DNA of 64,000 bases, from the NCBI RefSeq assembly GCF_040253615.1, contig NZ_JBEJGY010000004.1, positions 5,270,001-5,334,000 on the forward strand, in the 5' to 3' direction. Numbering within the stretch: position 1 is the first letter of the stretch; every line of letters begins with the position of its first letter. The translations under genes were made by a program, and so were the position numbers. This document shows, one piece after another, positions 34,330-43,986 of the stretch. This stretch comes from Streptomyces sp. Edi4 (lineage in GTDB: Bacteria > Actinomycetota > Actinomycetes > Streptomycetales > Streptomycetaceae). Below the pieces are notes generated by a model that was not told the DNA's origin, did not search any database, and worked only from the letters and a program-made list of their open reading frames with translations.

Positions 34330-35274
34330 GTGGCTCTGAGCAGCCGGGGCAAGCAGCCCAGCCTGGCGCAGCTGCGCGCGTTCGCGGCGGTCGCGGAGCA
34401 TCTGCACTTCCGTGACGCGGCGGCCGCGATCGGGATGAGCCAGCCCGCCCTGTCCGGCGCGGTCTCCTCGCTGGAGGACACCCTCGGCGTGCGGCTCCTG
34501 GAGCGCACCACCCGAAAGGTGCTGCTCTCGCCTGCGGGCGAACGGCTCGCGGCGCGGGCCAAGGCCGTGCTGGACGCGGTCGGCGAGCTGATGGAGGTGG
34601 CCGAGGCGGTACGGGCGCCGTTCACCGGGGTGCTCAGGCTCGGCGTCATCCCGACCGTGGCGCCCTATCTGCTGCCCGCCGTGCTGCGGCTCGTCCATGA
34701 GCGCTACCCCGACCTCGACCTCCAGGTCCACGAGGAGCAGACCTCCTCGCTGCTCGAAGGGCTCACGGCGGGACGGCTCGATCTGCTGCTGCTCGCCGTG
34801 CCGCTCGGGGTGCCCGGCGTCAGCGAACTCCCCTTGTTCGACGAGGACTTCGTACTCGTGACCCCGCACGACCACTGGCTCGGCGGACGCAGCGAGATCC
34901 CGCGCGAGGCGCTGCGTGAACTGCGGCTGCTGCTCCTCGACGAGGGGCACTGCCTGCGGGACCAGGCGCTCGACATCTGCCGCGAGGCCGGGCGCACCGA
35001 CGGGGCGCCGGTGACGACGACCGCGGCCGGGCTCTCCACGCTGGTGCAGCTCGTGGCCGGCGGGCTCGGCGTGACGCTGCTGCCGCGCACCGCCGTCGAG
35101 ATCGAGACGAGGCGCAACGACCGCCTGGTCACGGGGTACTTCGCCGAGCCCGCCCCCTCTCGCACGATCGCCCTGGCGATGCGGACGGGTGCCGCGCGCC
35201 AGGGCGAGTTCGAGGAGTTCGCCGCCGCCCTGCGCGGGGCGCTGCGCGACCTTCCGGTACGGGTCTCCAAGTAG
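34330..35274 (+). CDS. oxyR: LysR-family peroxide sensor OxyR
   Basis: 314 residues. GTG start. The winged HTH is at about 12-70 (SLAQLRAFAAVAEHLHFRDA, MSQPALSGAVSSLE). The regulatory domain carries the redox pair Cys208 and Cys217 in EGHCLRDQALDIC, the spacing of OxyR. It should sense H2O2 by disulfide formation and drive ahpCD. A hairpin ends the gene. Confidence 0.95.
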   Translation: MALSSRGKQPSLAQLRAFAAVAEHLHFRDAAAAIGMSQPALSGAVSSLEDTLGVRLLERTTRKVLLSPAGERLAARAKAVLDAVGELMEVAEAVRAPFTGVLRLGVIPTVAPYLLPAVLRLVHERYPDLDLQVHEEQTSSLLEGLTAGRLDLLLLAVPLGVPGVSELPLFDEDFVLVTPHDHWLGGRSEIPREALRELRLLLLDEGHCLRDQALDICREAGRTDGAPVTTTAAGLSTLVQLVAGGLGVTLLPRTAVEIETRRNDRLVTGYFAEPAPSRTIALAMRTGAARQGEFEEFAAALRGALRDLPVRVSK

Positions 35275-35284
35275 GGCCGTCGGA

Positions 35285-35319
35285 GCTCGAACTCCCTTGG
35301 TTTCCAGGGGAGTTCGAGC
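35285..35319. terminator. Bidirectional hairpin between oxyR and the ABC permease gene
   Basis: GCTCGAACTCCC (35285-35296) pairs with GGGAGTTCGAGC (35308-35319). It is a perfect 12-bp stem between convergent genes. Confidence 0.8.
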
Positions 35320-35327
35320 GTTCGCGG

Positions 35328-37658
35328 CTACTCCGTGCGCAGTCCCTCCGGGCGCATGAGGCGCCACAGCGGCGGCAGCGAAAGGGCGGTGACGAGCAGC
35401 ACCACGCCTGCGCCGATGCCCACCATCGACACCGCCGGAACCCAGTCGATCGTCACCGGGCGGCCCACCATCCGCAGCAGCACCGAGCCGAGCCCGAGCC
35501 CGACCGCCGCCGCCAGCGCGAGACCGAGCGCCACCGGCACCGCGCTCTGCCACAGGACCGAGAGGCTGAGCGTGGTGCGCCGGGTGCCGAAGGCCACGAG
35601 CGCGGACAGCAGCTTCTTGCGTTCGCGCAGCTGCTCGAGCATCGACACGAGCAGGCTCGCGCCGATCAGCATCAGGACCGCCGCGGCCCCGATGTACAGG
35701 CCCTGGCGCACCCCCGCGAACCGGGCGTTGGTCTGCGTGCCGGTCAGCGCGCGCGCCGAGCTGAGCGGGTCGGCCTCGGCCGCCTGGGTCAGCACCCGCT
35801 CCTTGGCGAGGCCGTCACCGGGGGAGGTGGAGACGTACACCGTGGAGTGGACCGGGAGCTTGACGCCGTGCGGCAGCGCGCCCGGGGTCACCAGGACGCC
35901 GGGGCGGCGCTGGCCGCCCGGGTCGGTGCGGGCCGTGACCTTGCGGGCGCTCGCCGGAACGGTCCAGCGGACCTCCGCGCCCTTGGTGGTGGAGCCGCCG
36001 TTGGTCGGGTCGAGGTAGAGCGTGCCGCCCGGCGCGGGAAGTCCCTCGGGCTGCCAGTCGCCGCCGGTCGCGAGGAACGCGTCGCCGTCCCGGCACGAGG
36101 GCAGGGTCGCGATCTGGCCCAGGTCCGCGCAGGTGGCGACCGTGACCGGGGTGAAGTGCTGGGGCTCCTTCGCCTTGTCGCCGCCGTCCAGCGAACCCAG
36201 CACCACCGTGGCCGTCACGCCTTCGGTGCTCTTGATGGCGCTGATCTCGCGGGACTGGGCGTCGGGCGAGGCGTCACCGAGCGGAACCACCAGCTGGGCC
36301 CGGCTCGTGTCCTCGCCATTGGCCTTCACGTAGTCGCCCTCGACGGCGCCGAACAGCATCTGAAGGGCGATCGCCCCGGCCACCGCGACCGCGATGCCGT
36401 TCACCATGCGGGCCGCCGAACCGGACGTCAACTGGAGCCTGCGCACGGCCAGTTGCCAGCCGACCGGGCCGCCGCCGAGTCCGCGTACGACCGCCTCCAC
36501 CAGCCAGGGCAGCAGCGCGGTCACGCCGATGAGCAGCAGCACCGTGCCGCCGATCACCTGGGCCTGGTTGAACATGCCGTTGTCACGGCCCCGGCCCATC
36601 ATCGGCAGCAGCAGGCCCGCGCCCGCGAGCGGTGGCAGCACCCGCCACCACACGCGCCGCCTGCGCGCCACCGTGGTGCGCACCACGCCGAGGGGTTCCA
36701 CGACCACCGAGCGCATCGCGAACAGGGTCACCGCCACCGCCGACGCCGGCACCGCGAGCACCACGCCCACCGCGAGCAGCGGGCTCGGGTCGATGTCGGA
36801 GGGGAAGACATTGAGCCCCGCCACCGAGACGTCGCCCACGTACTGGCGGCCGATCAGGAAGAACACGGCGCCGATGACCACGCCGACCGCGGCTCCGGCC
36901 AGCGCCTCGCCCGCCGCCATCCAGCGGGTCATGCGCCGGTCGGCGCCCGCCAGGCGCAGCGCCGCGAGCCTGCGGTCGCGCCGGTCGCCGCCGAAGCGCA
37001 CGGCGGCCGCGATGAACACGCCGACCGGCATGAGCAGCACCACGAAGATGATGACGATGAGCAGCGCGAGGACCGGGTCCAGCTTCTCCTGGACGGCGTT
37101 GACGAATCCCTTGACCCGCACCACCTCGCCGCGATCGCTCACCTCGTCGTCGCGCTTCTTGAGGATGTCGCTGCCCGCGTAGTAGGCCAGCTCGTGCGGG
37201 CCCATCAGACCCCGGTCGGCGATGGTCGCGGTCACCTTGTACGGGATGCGCCGGCGCAGCAGTTCGCCCTCGGGGGAGGCGAGCAGGTCGCGCAGGGCGG
37301 GCGAGGCGACCATGGTGCCGGGCGCGGGAAGCGCGGAGACGCCGGGCGGCACCGGCGACCTGGGGCCCTCCGCCTGGAGCAGCCTGCCCCGTACGTCCGC
37401 GCCCTTGAACTGGGTGTCGGCGCGCCCGATCAGGAGGGTGCCCGGGCCGGGGCCCTCGTTGGTGGAGGCCCCGTAGTCGTTGCGGGCGTTGTCGCGGGCC
37501 TGGCGGGCGGTGAGCGCGCCGGGCAGCGCGGTGGTGCCAAGGAGCAGGGCGACGCCGAGACCCACGCCGACCGCCGTGAGCAGCGTGCGCGTCCAGCCCT
37601 CACGGCCGCCGGTGAGGGCGAACCGGGCGCCGAACGCGAGGTCGCGCAGCAGGCTCAT
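35328..37658 (-). CDS. FtsX/MacB-type ABC transporter permease
   Basis: 776 residues. The ATG at 37658 overlaps the ATPase stop as ATGA. There are two FtsX modules, each with an extracytoplasmic domain; helices lie near residue 25, four around 230-370, several around 400-500, and the C-terminal set near 650-770 (EQLRERKKLLSALVAFGTRR between them). It probably exports a peptide, lipid or antimicrobial with the ATPase at 37655. The PadR regulator leads the operon. The substrate is unknown. Confidence 0.9.
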   Translation of the reverse strand: MSLLRDLAFGARFALTGGREGWTRTLLTAVGVGLGVALLLGTTALPGALTARQARDNARNDYGASTNEGPGPGTLLIGRADTQFKGADVRGRLLQAEGPRSPVPPGVSALPAPGTMVASPALRDLLASPEGELLRRRIPYKVTATIADRGLMGPHELAYYAGSDILKKRDDEVSDRGEVVRVKGFVNAVQEKLDPVLALLIVIIFVVLLMPVGVFIAAAVRFGGDRRDRRLAALRLAGADRRMTRWMAAGEALAGAAVGVVIGAVFFLIGRQYVGDVSVAGLNVFPSDIDPSPLLAVGVVLAVPASAVAVTLFAMRSVVVEPLGVVRTTVARRRRVWWRVLPPLAGAGLLLPMMGRGRDNGMFNQAQVIGGTVLLLIGVTALLPWLVEAVVRGLGGGPVGWQLAVRRLQLTSGSAARMVNGIAVAVAGAIALQMLFGAVEGDYVKANGEDTSRAQLVVPLGDASPDAQSREISAIKSTEGVTATVVLGSLDGGDKAKEPQHFTPVTVATCADLGQIATLPSCRDGDAFLATGGDWQPEGLPAPGGTLYLDPTNGGSTTKGAEVRWTVPASARKVTARTDPGGQRRPGVLVTPGALPHGVKLPVHSTVYVSTSPGDGLAKERVLTQAAEADPLSSARALTGTQTNARFAGVRQGLYIGAAAVLMLIGASLLVSMLEQLRERKKLLSALVAFGTRRTTLSLSVLWQSAVPVALGLALAAAVGLGLGSVLLRMVGRPVTIDWVPAVSMVGIGAGVVLLVTALSLPPLWRLMRPEGLRTE

Positions 37659-38347
37659 ACGGAGTGCTCCAGCATCATGTCGCGGGACTTGCCGTCGCGG
37701 ACGACGATCTCGCGGTCCGAGTAGGCCGCGACCCGTGCCTCGTGGGTGACCAGGACGACCGCGGCGTTGGTGGACCGGGCCGCCTCGGTGAGCAGCTGCA
37801 TGACACGCTCGCCGTTGAGCGAGTCGAGTGCGCCGGTGGGCTCGTCGGCGAAGACGACGCGCGGCTTGGTGACCAGCGAGCGGGCCACGGCCACCCGCTG
37901 GCCCTGGCCGCCGGACACCTCGCCGGGACGCTTGTGCCCGAGGTCGGCGACCTCGAGGCGCTCCATCCACTCCAGGGACCTGCGCTCGGCCTCCTTGCGC
38001 TTGACGCCGGTCAGGCGCAGCGGCAGGGCCACGTTCTCCACGCAGGTCAACTCCGGTACCAGCTGGCCGAATTGGAAGACGAAGCCGAACTCGGTGCGGC
38101 GCAGGGCGCTGCGCTCGGCGTCCGGCATGGCGGACAGCTCGCGGCCGTCGTACATGATCCTTCCGGAGTCCGGGGTGACGATCCCGGCGAGACAGTGGAG
38201 CAGCGTCGACTTGCCGGAGCCGGAGGGGCCCATCACCGCGACGACCTCGCCGGGGTGGATGGAGAAGGCGGCGCCGTCGAGGGCGGGCGTGGGGCCGTAG
38301 GCCTTGTGCAGGTCCTGGGCGACGAGAAGGGAGCCGGCGGGCGTCAT
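37655..38347 (-). CDS. ABC transporter ATP-binding protein (MacB/LolD type)
   Basis: 230 residues. Walker A GPSGSGKSTLLHCL, Q-loop FQFGQLVPELT, signature VSGGQGQRVAVARSL, Walker B RVVFADEPTGALDS and His-switch VTHEARVAA are all intact. ATGA overlaps join it to PadR upstream and the permease downstream, so the three are translated together. Confidence 0.95.
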   Translation of the reverse strand: MTPAGSLLVAQDLHKAYGPTPALDGAAFSIHPGEVVAVMGPSGSGKSTLLHCLAGIVTPDSGRIMYDGRELSAMPDAERSALRRTEFGFVFQFGQLVPELTCVENVALPLRLTGVKRKEAERRSLEWMERLEVADLGHKRPGEVSGGQGQRVAVARSLVTKPRVVFADEPTGALDSLNGERVMQLLTEAARSTNAAVVLVTHEARVAAYSDREIVVRDGKSRDMMLEHSV

Positions 38348-38868
38348 GCGCGTACCTCCGTGGCGAGCCGGCCGAGACGGGCGGCGGTCAGTTCGAGCCA
38401 CCGCAGGTCGGCTTCCAGATGGAACAGGGCGTGGTCGCAGATCAGCTGGTCGGTGAGGTCGCCGTGGCGCTTGCGGTCGGTCAGTACGCGCATCAGGCGC
38501 AGGTGCTCGGCGCGCTGGGTGTCCAGCACGTCGCCCGCCTCGCGGCCGGTCAGCAGGGCGAGGACGACCTTGGTGTAGAGGGTCGACTGGAGGTAGGGCT
38601 CGGGTTTCTCGGGCTGCCTGAGCCACGTCTCGACATCGGTGACGCCGGCCTCGGTGATGGCGTACCGCTTGCGCTCGGGGCCGCCGCCGGCCTCGACGCC
38701 GTCGACCTCGACGAGGCCGTTCTTCAGGAGCCGGGACATCGTCGAGTAGACCTGCCCGTAGTGCAGCGGACGGTCGTGGCCGAACTTCTCGTCGAAGGCG
38801 CGCTTGAGGTCGTACCCGTGACGTGGGCCCGACTCCAGGAGCCCGAGGAGGGTGTGTCCGATGGACAT
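38344..38868 (-). CDS. PadR-family transcriptional regulator
   Basis: 174 residues from ATG 38868 (MSIGHTLLGLLESGPRHGYD). The PadR winged helix reads LKRAFDEKFGHDRPLHYGQV and STMSRLLKNGLVEVDG. A C-terminal helical dimerisation domain follows. PadR repressors often control an adjacent ABC exporter and respond to its substrate. The GTATAC-rich palindromes at 38951-38982 lie about 85 bases upstream of its start. Confidence 0.93.
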   Translation of the reverse strand: MSIGHTLLGLLESGPRHGYDLKRAFDEKFGHDRPLHYGQVYSTMSRLLKNGLVEVDGVEAGGGPERKRYAITEAGVTDVETWLRQPEKPEPYLQSTLYTKVVLALLTGREAGDVLDTQRAEHLRLMRVLTDRKRHGDLTDQLICDHALFHLEADLRWLELTAARLGRLATEVRA

Positions 38869-38950
38869 GGCGTGTGCCTCGCTTCTCAACTGCCGCCGCC
38901 CATGGGCGAAGAGATCACCCGCAGCGGAAGGCGTCGCTTGATGGAAGGCA

Positions 38951-38982
38951 CTATACGCACTAGGTATACCTGCGGTGTATAC
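38951..38982. promoter_or_regulatory. Candidate PadR operator
   Basis: CTATAC (38951), the perfect palindrome GGTATACC (38963-38970) and GTGTATAC (38975-38982) form three related AT-rich boxes in otherwise GC-rich DNA upstream of the padR-ABC operon. Confidence 0.55.
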
Positions 38983-39211
38983 CCGGCGTGAATAGTGGCT
39001 CGCGACCGGGTCATTGGGGGGCAAATCGGGGCGGTGTCGAGATCACTCGCAACCCTTGGCACGATTCGCTCGTCGGTTCCCATGGGGCAGGTGCTGATTC
39101 TCACGTACGGAAAAGACGTGATCGGATCCGCTTTGTCCGTACGTGCGGTGTTAGTTTTCTGAGCTGATCTGGCGAGTCTGGTGAGTCATATGAAGGCGAG
39201 CGACTGAGGTT

Positions 39212-41497
39212 ATGGGCCGAGCGGAAGAGCGGCGCGCCCGGCAGGGCGGGACGCGCCGAGCCAAACAGAAGGTGAAGAAGAAGGGCATACGCCGGTTCTT
39301 CACCTGGAAGAAGATGCTCGGCACGTTCTTCGGGCTCTGCCTTCTCGCGATGGGCGCGTTCTACGTCATCTACCTGATGGTGCCCATCCCCAGCGACAAC
39401 GCCGAAGCCCACATGGAGAGCAACGTCTTCAAGCTCTCCAACGGCCAGGTGCTCGCCCGCACCGGAACGGTCAACCGCGAGACGGTCGGCCTCGACAAGG
39501 TCCCCGTGCCCATCCAGCACAGCTTCGTCGCGCTGGAGAACAAGACGTTCTACGAGGACAAGGGCGTCGACTTCAAGGGCACCACCCGAGGCATCCTGAA
39601 GACCCTGATGGGCAAGGGCGCCCAGGGCGGCTCGACGATCACCCAGCAGTACGTCAAGAACAACTACCTGACGCAGGAGCAGACGGTCACCCGCAAACTG
39701 AAGGAGATCGTGATCTCCCTCAAGGTGGACCAGCGCTACAGCAAGAACGAAATCCTCGCCGGGTACATGAACACCAGCTACTACGGCCGGAACGCCTATG
39801 GCATCCAGGCGGCGGCGCAGGCGTACTACGGCAAGGACGTCTCCAAGCTGACGCTTGAGGAGGGCACCTACCTCGCGGCGCTGCTCCAGGCCCCCAGCCA
39901 GTACGACTGGCAGACGGCCGGGCCCGTCGGCAAGCAGCTGGTGGAGGGCCGCTGGAACAAGGCGCTCGACAACATGGTCGAGAAGAAGTGGCTGACGCCG
40001 GACGAGCGCAAGAACCTGAAGTTCGAGCCGCCCATGGACGCCAAGGTCGCACCCGGCATGGAGGGGCAGACCGGTTACCTGGTCGACGCCGCCAAGAGCG
40101 AGATGGCCGCCAACGGGATCGGTGAGGACCTGCTGGCGCGGGGCGGCTGGACGATCACGCTCAACATCGACCCCGCCAAGCAGAAGCTTCTGGAGAACGC
40201 GGTCAAGGAGAAGCTGACCAGCAAGCTCGACCCGAAGAAGCGCAAGGTTGACGCCGACCTCCAGGCCGGCGCGGCGTCGGTCGACCCGAAGACCGGTTCC
40301 GTGGTCGCCCTCTACGGCGGCCAGGACTACATGCACCACATGCTCAACAACGCGCGGAACACCACGTACCAGCCCGCCTCGACCTTCAAGCCGGTCATCC
40401 TCGCAGCGGCCCTCAACGAGGGCGCCGAGACGCAGGACGGCAAGCCGATCAAGGCGAACACGGTCTACAACGGTGACAGCAAGCGGCCCGTCAAGGGCAG
40501 CAAGATCGCCTTCGACCCGCCGAACGAGGACGACGTCAGCTACGGACCCGTCAGCGTCCAGGTGGCGATGAACAAGTCGATCAACTCCGTCTTCGCGCAG
40601 ATGGGCGTCGACGCCGACCTCTCCAAGGTCCGCGACACCGCTGTGGAGATGGGGATGGAGTCCCTGAAGGGCAAGAACCCGGTGCCCTCCATGACGCTCG
40701 GCTCCTACGGATCGAGCCCGCTCCAGATGGCCGCGGTCTACGCCACGCTCGACAACCACGGCAAGAAGGTCACGCCGTCGATCGTGAAGTCGGCCGAGCA
40801 CAAGGACCACAAGTACAACAAGCCCGACCCCATCGGCAGCCAGATCATCAGCAGGGGGGCGGCCGACGCCGTCACCTCGGTGCTCACCGGCGTGGTCGAC
40901 GACGGTACGGCCCAGAAGTCGGTGGCCGAGGCCGACAACCGCGGCAACAAGCAGGTCGCGGGCAAGACCGGTACGTCCGACAACAACAAGTCGGCCTGGT
41001 TCACGGGCTACACCCCGGATCTGGTCACCTCGGTCGGCCTGTGGGGCGAGGCCGCGGACCCGCGCGTGGTGAAGGACGACGACGGCAAGAACGTGACGGT
41101 CCCCAAGGGCGGTCAGGTCACGATGATCAACGGCGCCGGTGAGCCGGGCCGTGTCAACGGTGGCTCCATCCCGGCCCGCATATGGGCCGCGTACACCTTC
41201 GACGCGGTCAAGGGCGGCACCGCCAAGTTCGACCTGGACACCGATCAGGGCGCGGCCGTCGAGCCCGCCTACACGCCGCCGAAGTCGCCGAGCTCGACTC
41301 CCTCGAAGACGCCGAGCGCCCCGGCTTCCAAGTCGCCGAGCGCCCCGCCGTCGATGACGACGAGTCCCACCCCGTCCAAGTCGGTGAGCAGCCCGCCGAG
41401 CGGGTCGCCCTCGCACCATCCCTCGAAGTCGGCGCCGCCTACGCCGTCGAACTCGGGTGGACCGAGCCTGCCGGACGATCCGTTCAACCCCAACTGA
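39212..41497 (+). CDS. Bifunctional class A penicillin-binding protein
   Basis: 761 residues. A basic cytoplasmic start and one transmembrane helix (about 35-57) are followed by a glycosyltransferase 51 domain with catalytic Glu109 in ALENKTFYEDKG and GGSTITQQYVKN (139-150). The transpeptidase domain has STFK (Ser390), SIN (456-458) and KTGTSDN (585-). The last 80 residues are a Ser/Pro/Lys-rich tail that likely reaches into the wall. It polymerises and crosslinks peptidoglycan outside the membrane. It stands alone and ends in a perfect palindrome. Confidence 0.95.
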   Translation: MGRAEERRARQGGTRRAKQKVKKKGIRRFFTWKKMLGTFFGLCLLAMGAFYVIYLMVPIPSDNAEAHMESNVFKLSNGQVLARTGTVNRETVGLDKVPVPIQHSFVALENKTFYEDKGVDFKGTTRGILKTLMGKGAQGGSTITQQYVKNNYLTQEQTVTRKLKEIVISLKVDQRYSKNEILAGYMNTSYYGRNAYGIQAAAQAYYGKDVSKLTLEEGTYLAALLQAPSQYDWQTAGPVGKQLVEGRWNKALDNMVEKKWLTPDERKNLKFEPPMDAKVAPGMEGQTGYLVDAAKSEMAANGIGEDLLARGGWTITLNIDPAKQKLLENAVKEKLTSKLDPKKRKVDADLQAGAASVDPKTGSVVALYGGQDYMHHMLNNARNTTYQPASTFKPVILAAALNEGAETQDGKPIKANTVYNGDSKRPVKGSKIAFDPPNEDDVSYGPVSVQVAMNKSINSVFAQMGVDADLSKVRDTAVEMGMESLKGKNPVPSMTLGSYGSSPLQMAAVYATLDNHGKKVTPSIVKSAEHKDHKYNKPDPIGSQIISRGAADAVTSVLTGVVDDGTAQKSVAEADNRGNKQVAGKTGTSDNNKSAWFTGYTPDLVTSVGLWGEAADPRVVKDDDGKNVTVPKGGQVTMINGAGEPGRVNGGSIPARIWAAYTFDAVKGGTAKFDLDTDQGAAVEPAYTPPKSPSSTPSKTPSAPASKSPSAPPSMTTSPTPSKSVSSPPSGSPSHHPSKSAPPTPSNSGGPSLPDDPFNPN

Positions 41498-41512
41498 GCC
41501 GCTGTGACGGCC

Positions 41513-41550
41513 GACGGCCCCCGTCCCGGGATCCCGGGACGGGGGCCGTC
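41513..41550. terminator. 38-bp perfect palindrome between convergent genes
   Basis: The 19-bp arm GACGGCCCCCGTCCCGGGA is followed directly by its exact reverse complement with no loop. It lies between the PBP gene and the convergent SpoIIE-type gene, and probably acts as a bidirectional terminator. Confidence 0.8.
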
Positions 41551-41582
41551 GTCGTGTGTGCCGTCCTGGCCGGGGCCTTCCC

Positions 41583-43694
41583 TCAGGGGCGGGTGGGCAG
41601 TTCGAACCAGACCACCTTGCCGCCGGAGAGGCGGGTGGCGCCCCAGCGCCGGGCCAGGCGGTTGACCAGGAACAGGCCGCGCCCGCCCTCGTCGGTCTCG
41701 CGGGCCCGGCGCTGGCGGGGCAGCTGGGGCGAGTCGTCGCCGACCTCGCAGCGCAGGACGTCGGTCTTGAGCAGCCGCAGCGTGACCGGCCGCTCGGCGT
41801 AGCGCACCGCGTTGGTGACGACCTCGCTGACCAGCAGCTCCACGGAGTCGGTCAGCTCCTCCAGGCCCCACCGCTCCAGCGCCCTGCGCGCCAGGCGCCT
41901 GGCACGGCCGGGAGCGGTCTCCTCGGGGTCGAGGAACCAGTACGCCACATCGCTCGGCGCGATCCCGTCGAAGCGGGCGGCGAGCAGCGCGATGTCGTCG
42001 TCGCGATCGCCCGGGCCGAGCATGTCGAGCACGTCGTCGCAGAGCGCTTCGAGCGGCGGCGAGTGGTCGGGCCCGGTCAACTGGGCGGTGGCGGCGAGCC
42101 GTTCACGCAGCTGCTCGATGCCGGTCCACACGTCGCGCAGGCGCGACTCGACCAGGCCGTCGGTGTACAGGAGCAGCGTGGCGCCCGCCGGAGCGTCCAG
42201 CTCGACCGCCTCGAAGTCGACGCCGCCGACCCCGATCGGGGCGCCCGAGGGCACCCGCAGCACCTCGGCACGGCCCCCGAGGTGGAGCAGCACCGGCGGC
42301 GGGTGTCCGGCGTTGGCGATGGTGATGCGGTGGGCGACCGGGTCGTACACCGCGTACAGGCAGGTCGCCATGCGGTCGGTGCCGAGCCGCTGGGCCTGCT
42401 CGTCCAGGTGGTGCAGGACCTCGGCGGGCGGCAGGTCGAGACCGGCCAACGTCTGTGCGGTGGTGCGCAGTTGGCCCATGATCGCGGCGGACGTCATCGA
42501 GTGGCCCATGACGTCGCCGACGACGAGCGCGACCCTGCTGCCGGGCAGCGGGATCGCGTCGTACCAGTCGCCGCCGACCCGGGCCGTCTCGGCCGCCGGG
42601 AGGTAGCGCGAGGCGAGCCGCACCCCGGTCGGCTGGGGCAGGCTGTCGGGCAGCATGGTGCGCTGGAGCTCGTCGGCGATGTATGCCTCGCGCCCGTAGA
42701 GCACCGCCTTGTCGATGCCGAGCGCGGTGTGCGTGGCCAACTGGGCCGCCACGAGCAGGTCGTTGGCCTCGAAGGCGGGCCGCTCGGGGCCGCGTACGAA
42801 GACGGCGGCGCCGATCACCCGGCGCCGGCCGCGCAGCGGCGCGAGGATCGCCCGGCGCCCTCCGGGCACGGTGCGGTCGGGGCCGAGCAGTTCGGCCAGG
42901 GCCGCGCGGGCGGCGGGAGACTCCGCGAAGACCGGGCGCACCCCGCGCAGGACCTCGTTCAGCTCGCCGCCGGTGCGCACCTCGCACAGCTCGGACGCGG
43001 GGGTGAGGTCGGGCCCGGGGCCGCCGAGCACGGTCAGGCCCTCGGCCTCCGCGCTCTCGCTCAGCGCCTCGTCGACTAAACGCAACCGGTCGGTGCGGCG
43101 AAGACGCAGCACGAACGGGGTGGCCGGGCGCTCGTCGCCGACCGGGAGCGGGTCGCGCAGATGGACCAGGATGGCGTCGGAGAACGTCGGCACGGTGGCG
43201 CGGCACAGGCCGAGCACGATCTCGTCGAGGTCTATGCCGCGGGCGATCCTGCGGGTGGCGGCGCCCACGAAACGCAGCCGGTCGCCCTCGCGGCGGGCCA
43301 CCGCCTCGGCGCCGTCGTCGCCGGCCGGCGTCCCGGGGCCGTCGCCCTCGGGCGCCACGCCCACGCCGGGCACGGCCGCCGCGGCCGCCGCGTCCCGGCC
43401 GCCGCGCCCGGGCTGGCCCGGCACGGAGGCGGTCACGCCGGCGCTCCGGCCGGCCGCGCGGGCGCCCGGCGAGGTGTGCCGGGAGGGGCTTCGGGCCGGG
43501 CCGCGCGCGGGGTCCTGCCCGTTGCCGGCGTGGGCGTGGCCGCCGGACGGCTCCGCGCCCGCCCGCGCGGCGGGCGGTGTGTCGTCGGCATGAGGCCTCC
43601 CCTGCTCCTCAAGGGCGTGAGGGAGGGGCTGCTCGGTGGGCCGGCCGAGTTCCTTGTGCCGGCTCTCGTGCGAGGTGGGCTGGGGCTCCGTCAC
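41583..43694 (-). CDS. SpoIIE-type PP2C phosphatase with GAF and anti-sigma kinase domains
   Basis: 703 residues from the GTG at 43694; GGACGG precedes it, but a start further in is possible because the first about 150 residues are low-complexity. Domains: GAF about 180-350; PP2C/SpoIIE about 370-570 with metal-binding acidic residues (VGGDWYDAIPL, VGDVMGHS, DRDDDIALLA); HATPase_c about 600-703 with SEVVTNAVRYA and DEGGRGLFLVNRLARRWG. It combines phosphatase and serine kinase, so it could both phosphorylate and dephosphorylate anti-sigma antagonists. Streptomyces has many such proteins. Confidence 0.9.
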   Translation of the reverse strand: MTEPQPTSHESRHKELGRPTEQPLPHALEEQGRPHADDTPPAARAGAEPSGGHAHAGNGQDPARGPARSPSRHTSPGARAAGRSAGVTASVPGQPGRGGRDAAAAAAVPGVGVAPEGDGPGTPAGDDGAEAVARREGDRLRFVGAATRRIARGIDLDEIVLGLCRATVPTFSDAILVHLRDPLPVGDERPATPFVLRLRRTDRLRLVDEALSESAEAEGLTVLGGPGPDLTPASELCEVRTGGELNEVLRGVRPVFAESPAARAALAELLGPDRTVPGGRRAILAPLRGRRRVIGAAVFVRGPERPAFEANDLLVAAQLATHTALGIDKAVLYGREAYIADELQRTMLPDSLPQPTGVRLASRYLPAAETARVGGDWYDAIPLPGSRVALVVGDVMGHSMTSAAIMGQLRTTAQTLAGLDLPPAEVLHHLDEQAQRLGTDRMATCLYAVYDPVAHRITIANAGHPPPVLLHLGGRAEVLRVPSGAPIGVGGVDFEAVELDAPAGATLLLYTDGLVESRLRDVWTGIEQLRERLAATAQLTGPDHSPPLEALCDDVLDMLGPGDRDDDIALLAARFDGIAPSDVAYWFLDPEETAPGRARRLARRALERWGLEELTDSVELLVSEVVTNAVRYAERPVTLRLLKTDVLRCEVGDDSPQLPRQRRARETDEGGRGLFLVNRLARRWGATRLSGGKVVWFELPTRP

Positions 43695-43800
43695 GCGTCG
43701 GGTTCCGTCCGTCCGGGATGAGACATCCGCCCTGCCGCGAGCGGCGGCAGTGGCAGCGACAGGGTAAGGATGCGTGCTGCGGTCGCACCACGCTAAATAC

Positions 43801-43831
43801 CCTCCCCCAAGTCCTCGAGGTGGGGGGGAGG
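43801..43831 (-). terminator. Hairpin downstream of the DUF402 gene
   Basis: CCTCCCCCA (43801) pairs with TGGGGGGGAGG (43821-43831); on the minus strand it is followed by TATTTAG. It is 155 bases beyond the DUF402 stop and ahead of the phosphatase gene. The 43695-43986 gap shows nothing else. Confidence 0.5.
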
Positions 43832-43986
43832 CCTCGTCCGGGCGGCGTCGGCACCGGGCACGCTCCACCCCCCTGTGGTGACATACGGTCAATTCTTGCA
43901 CCGGTACGGCCGATTGGCGCTGCCGGCTCCCGCGCGACCCGCGGAGGACGATCCTACGTTTGAACCCCGGGGGCGCATCAAGGGTC

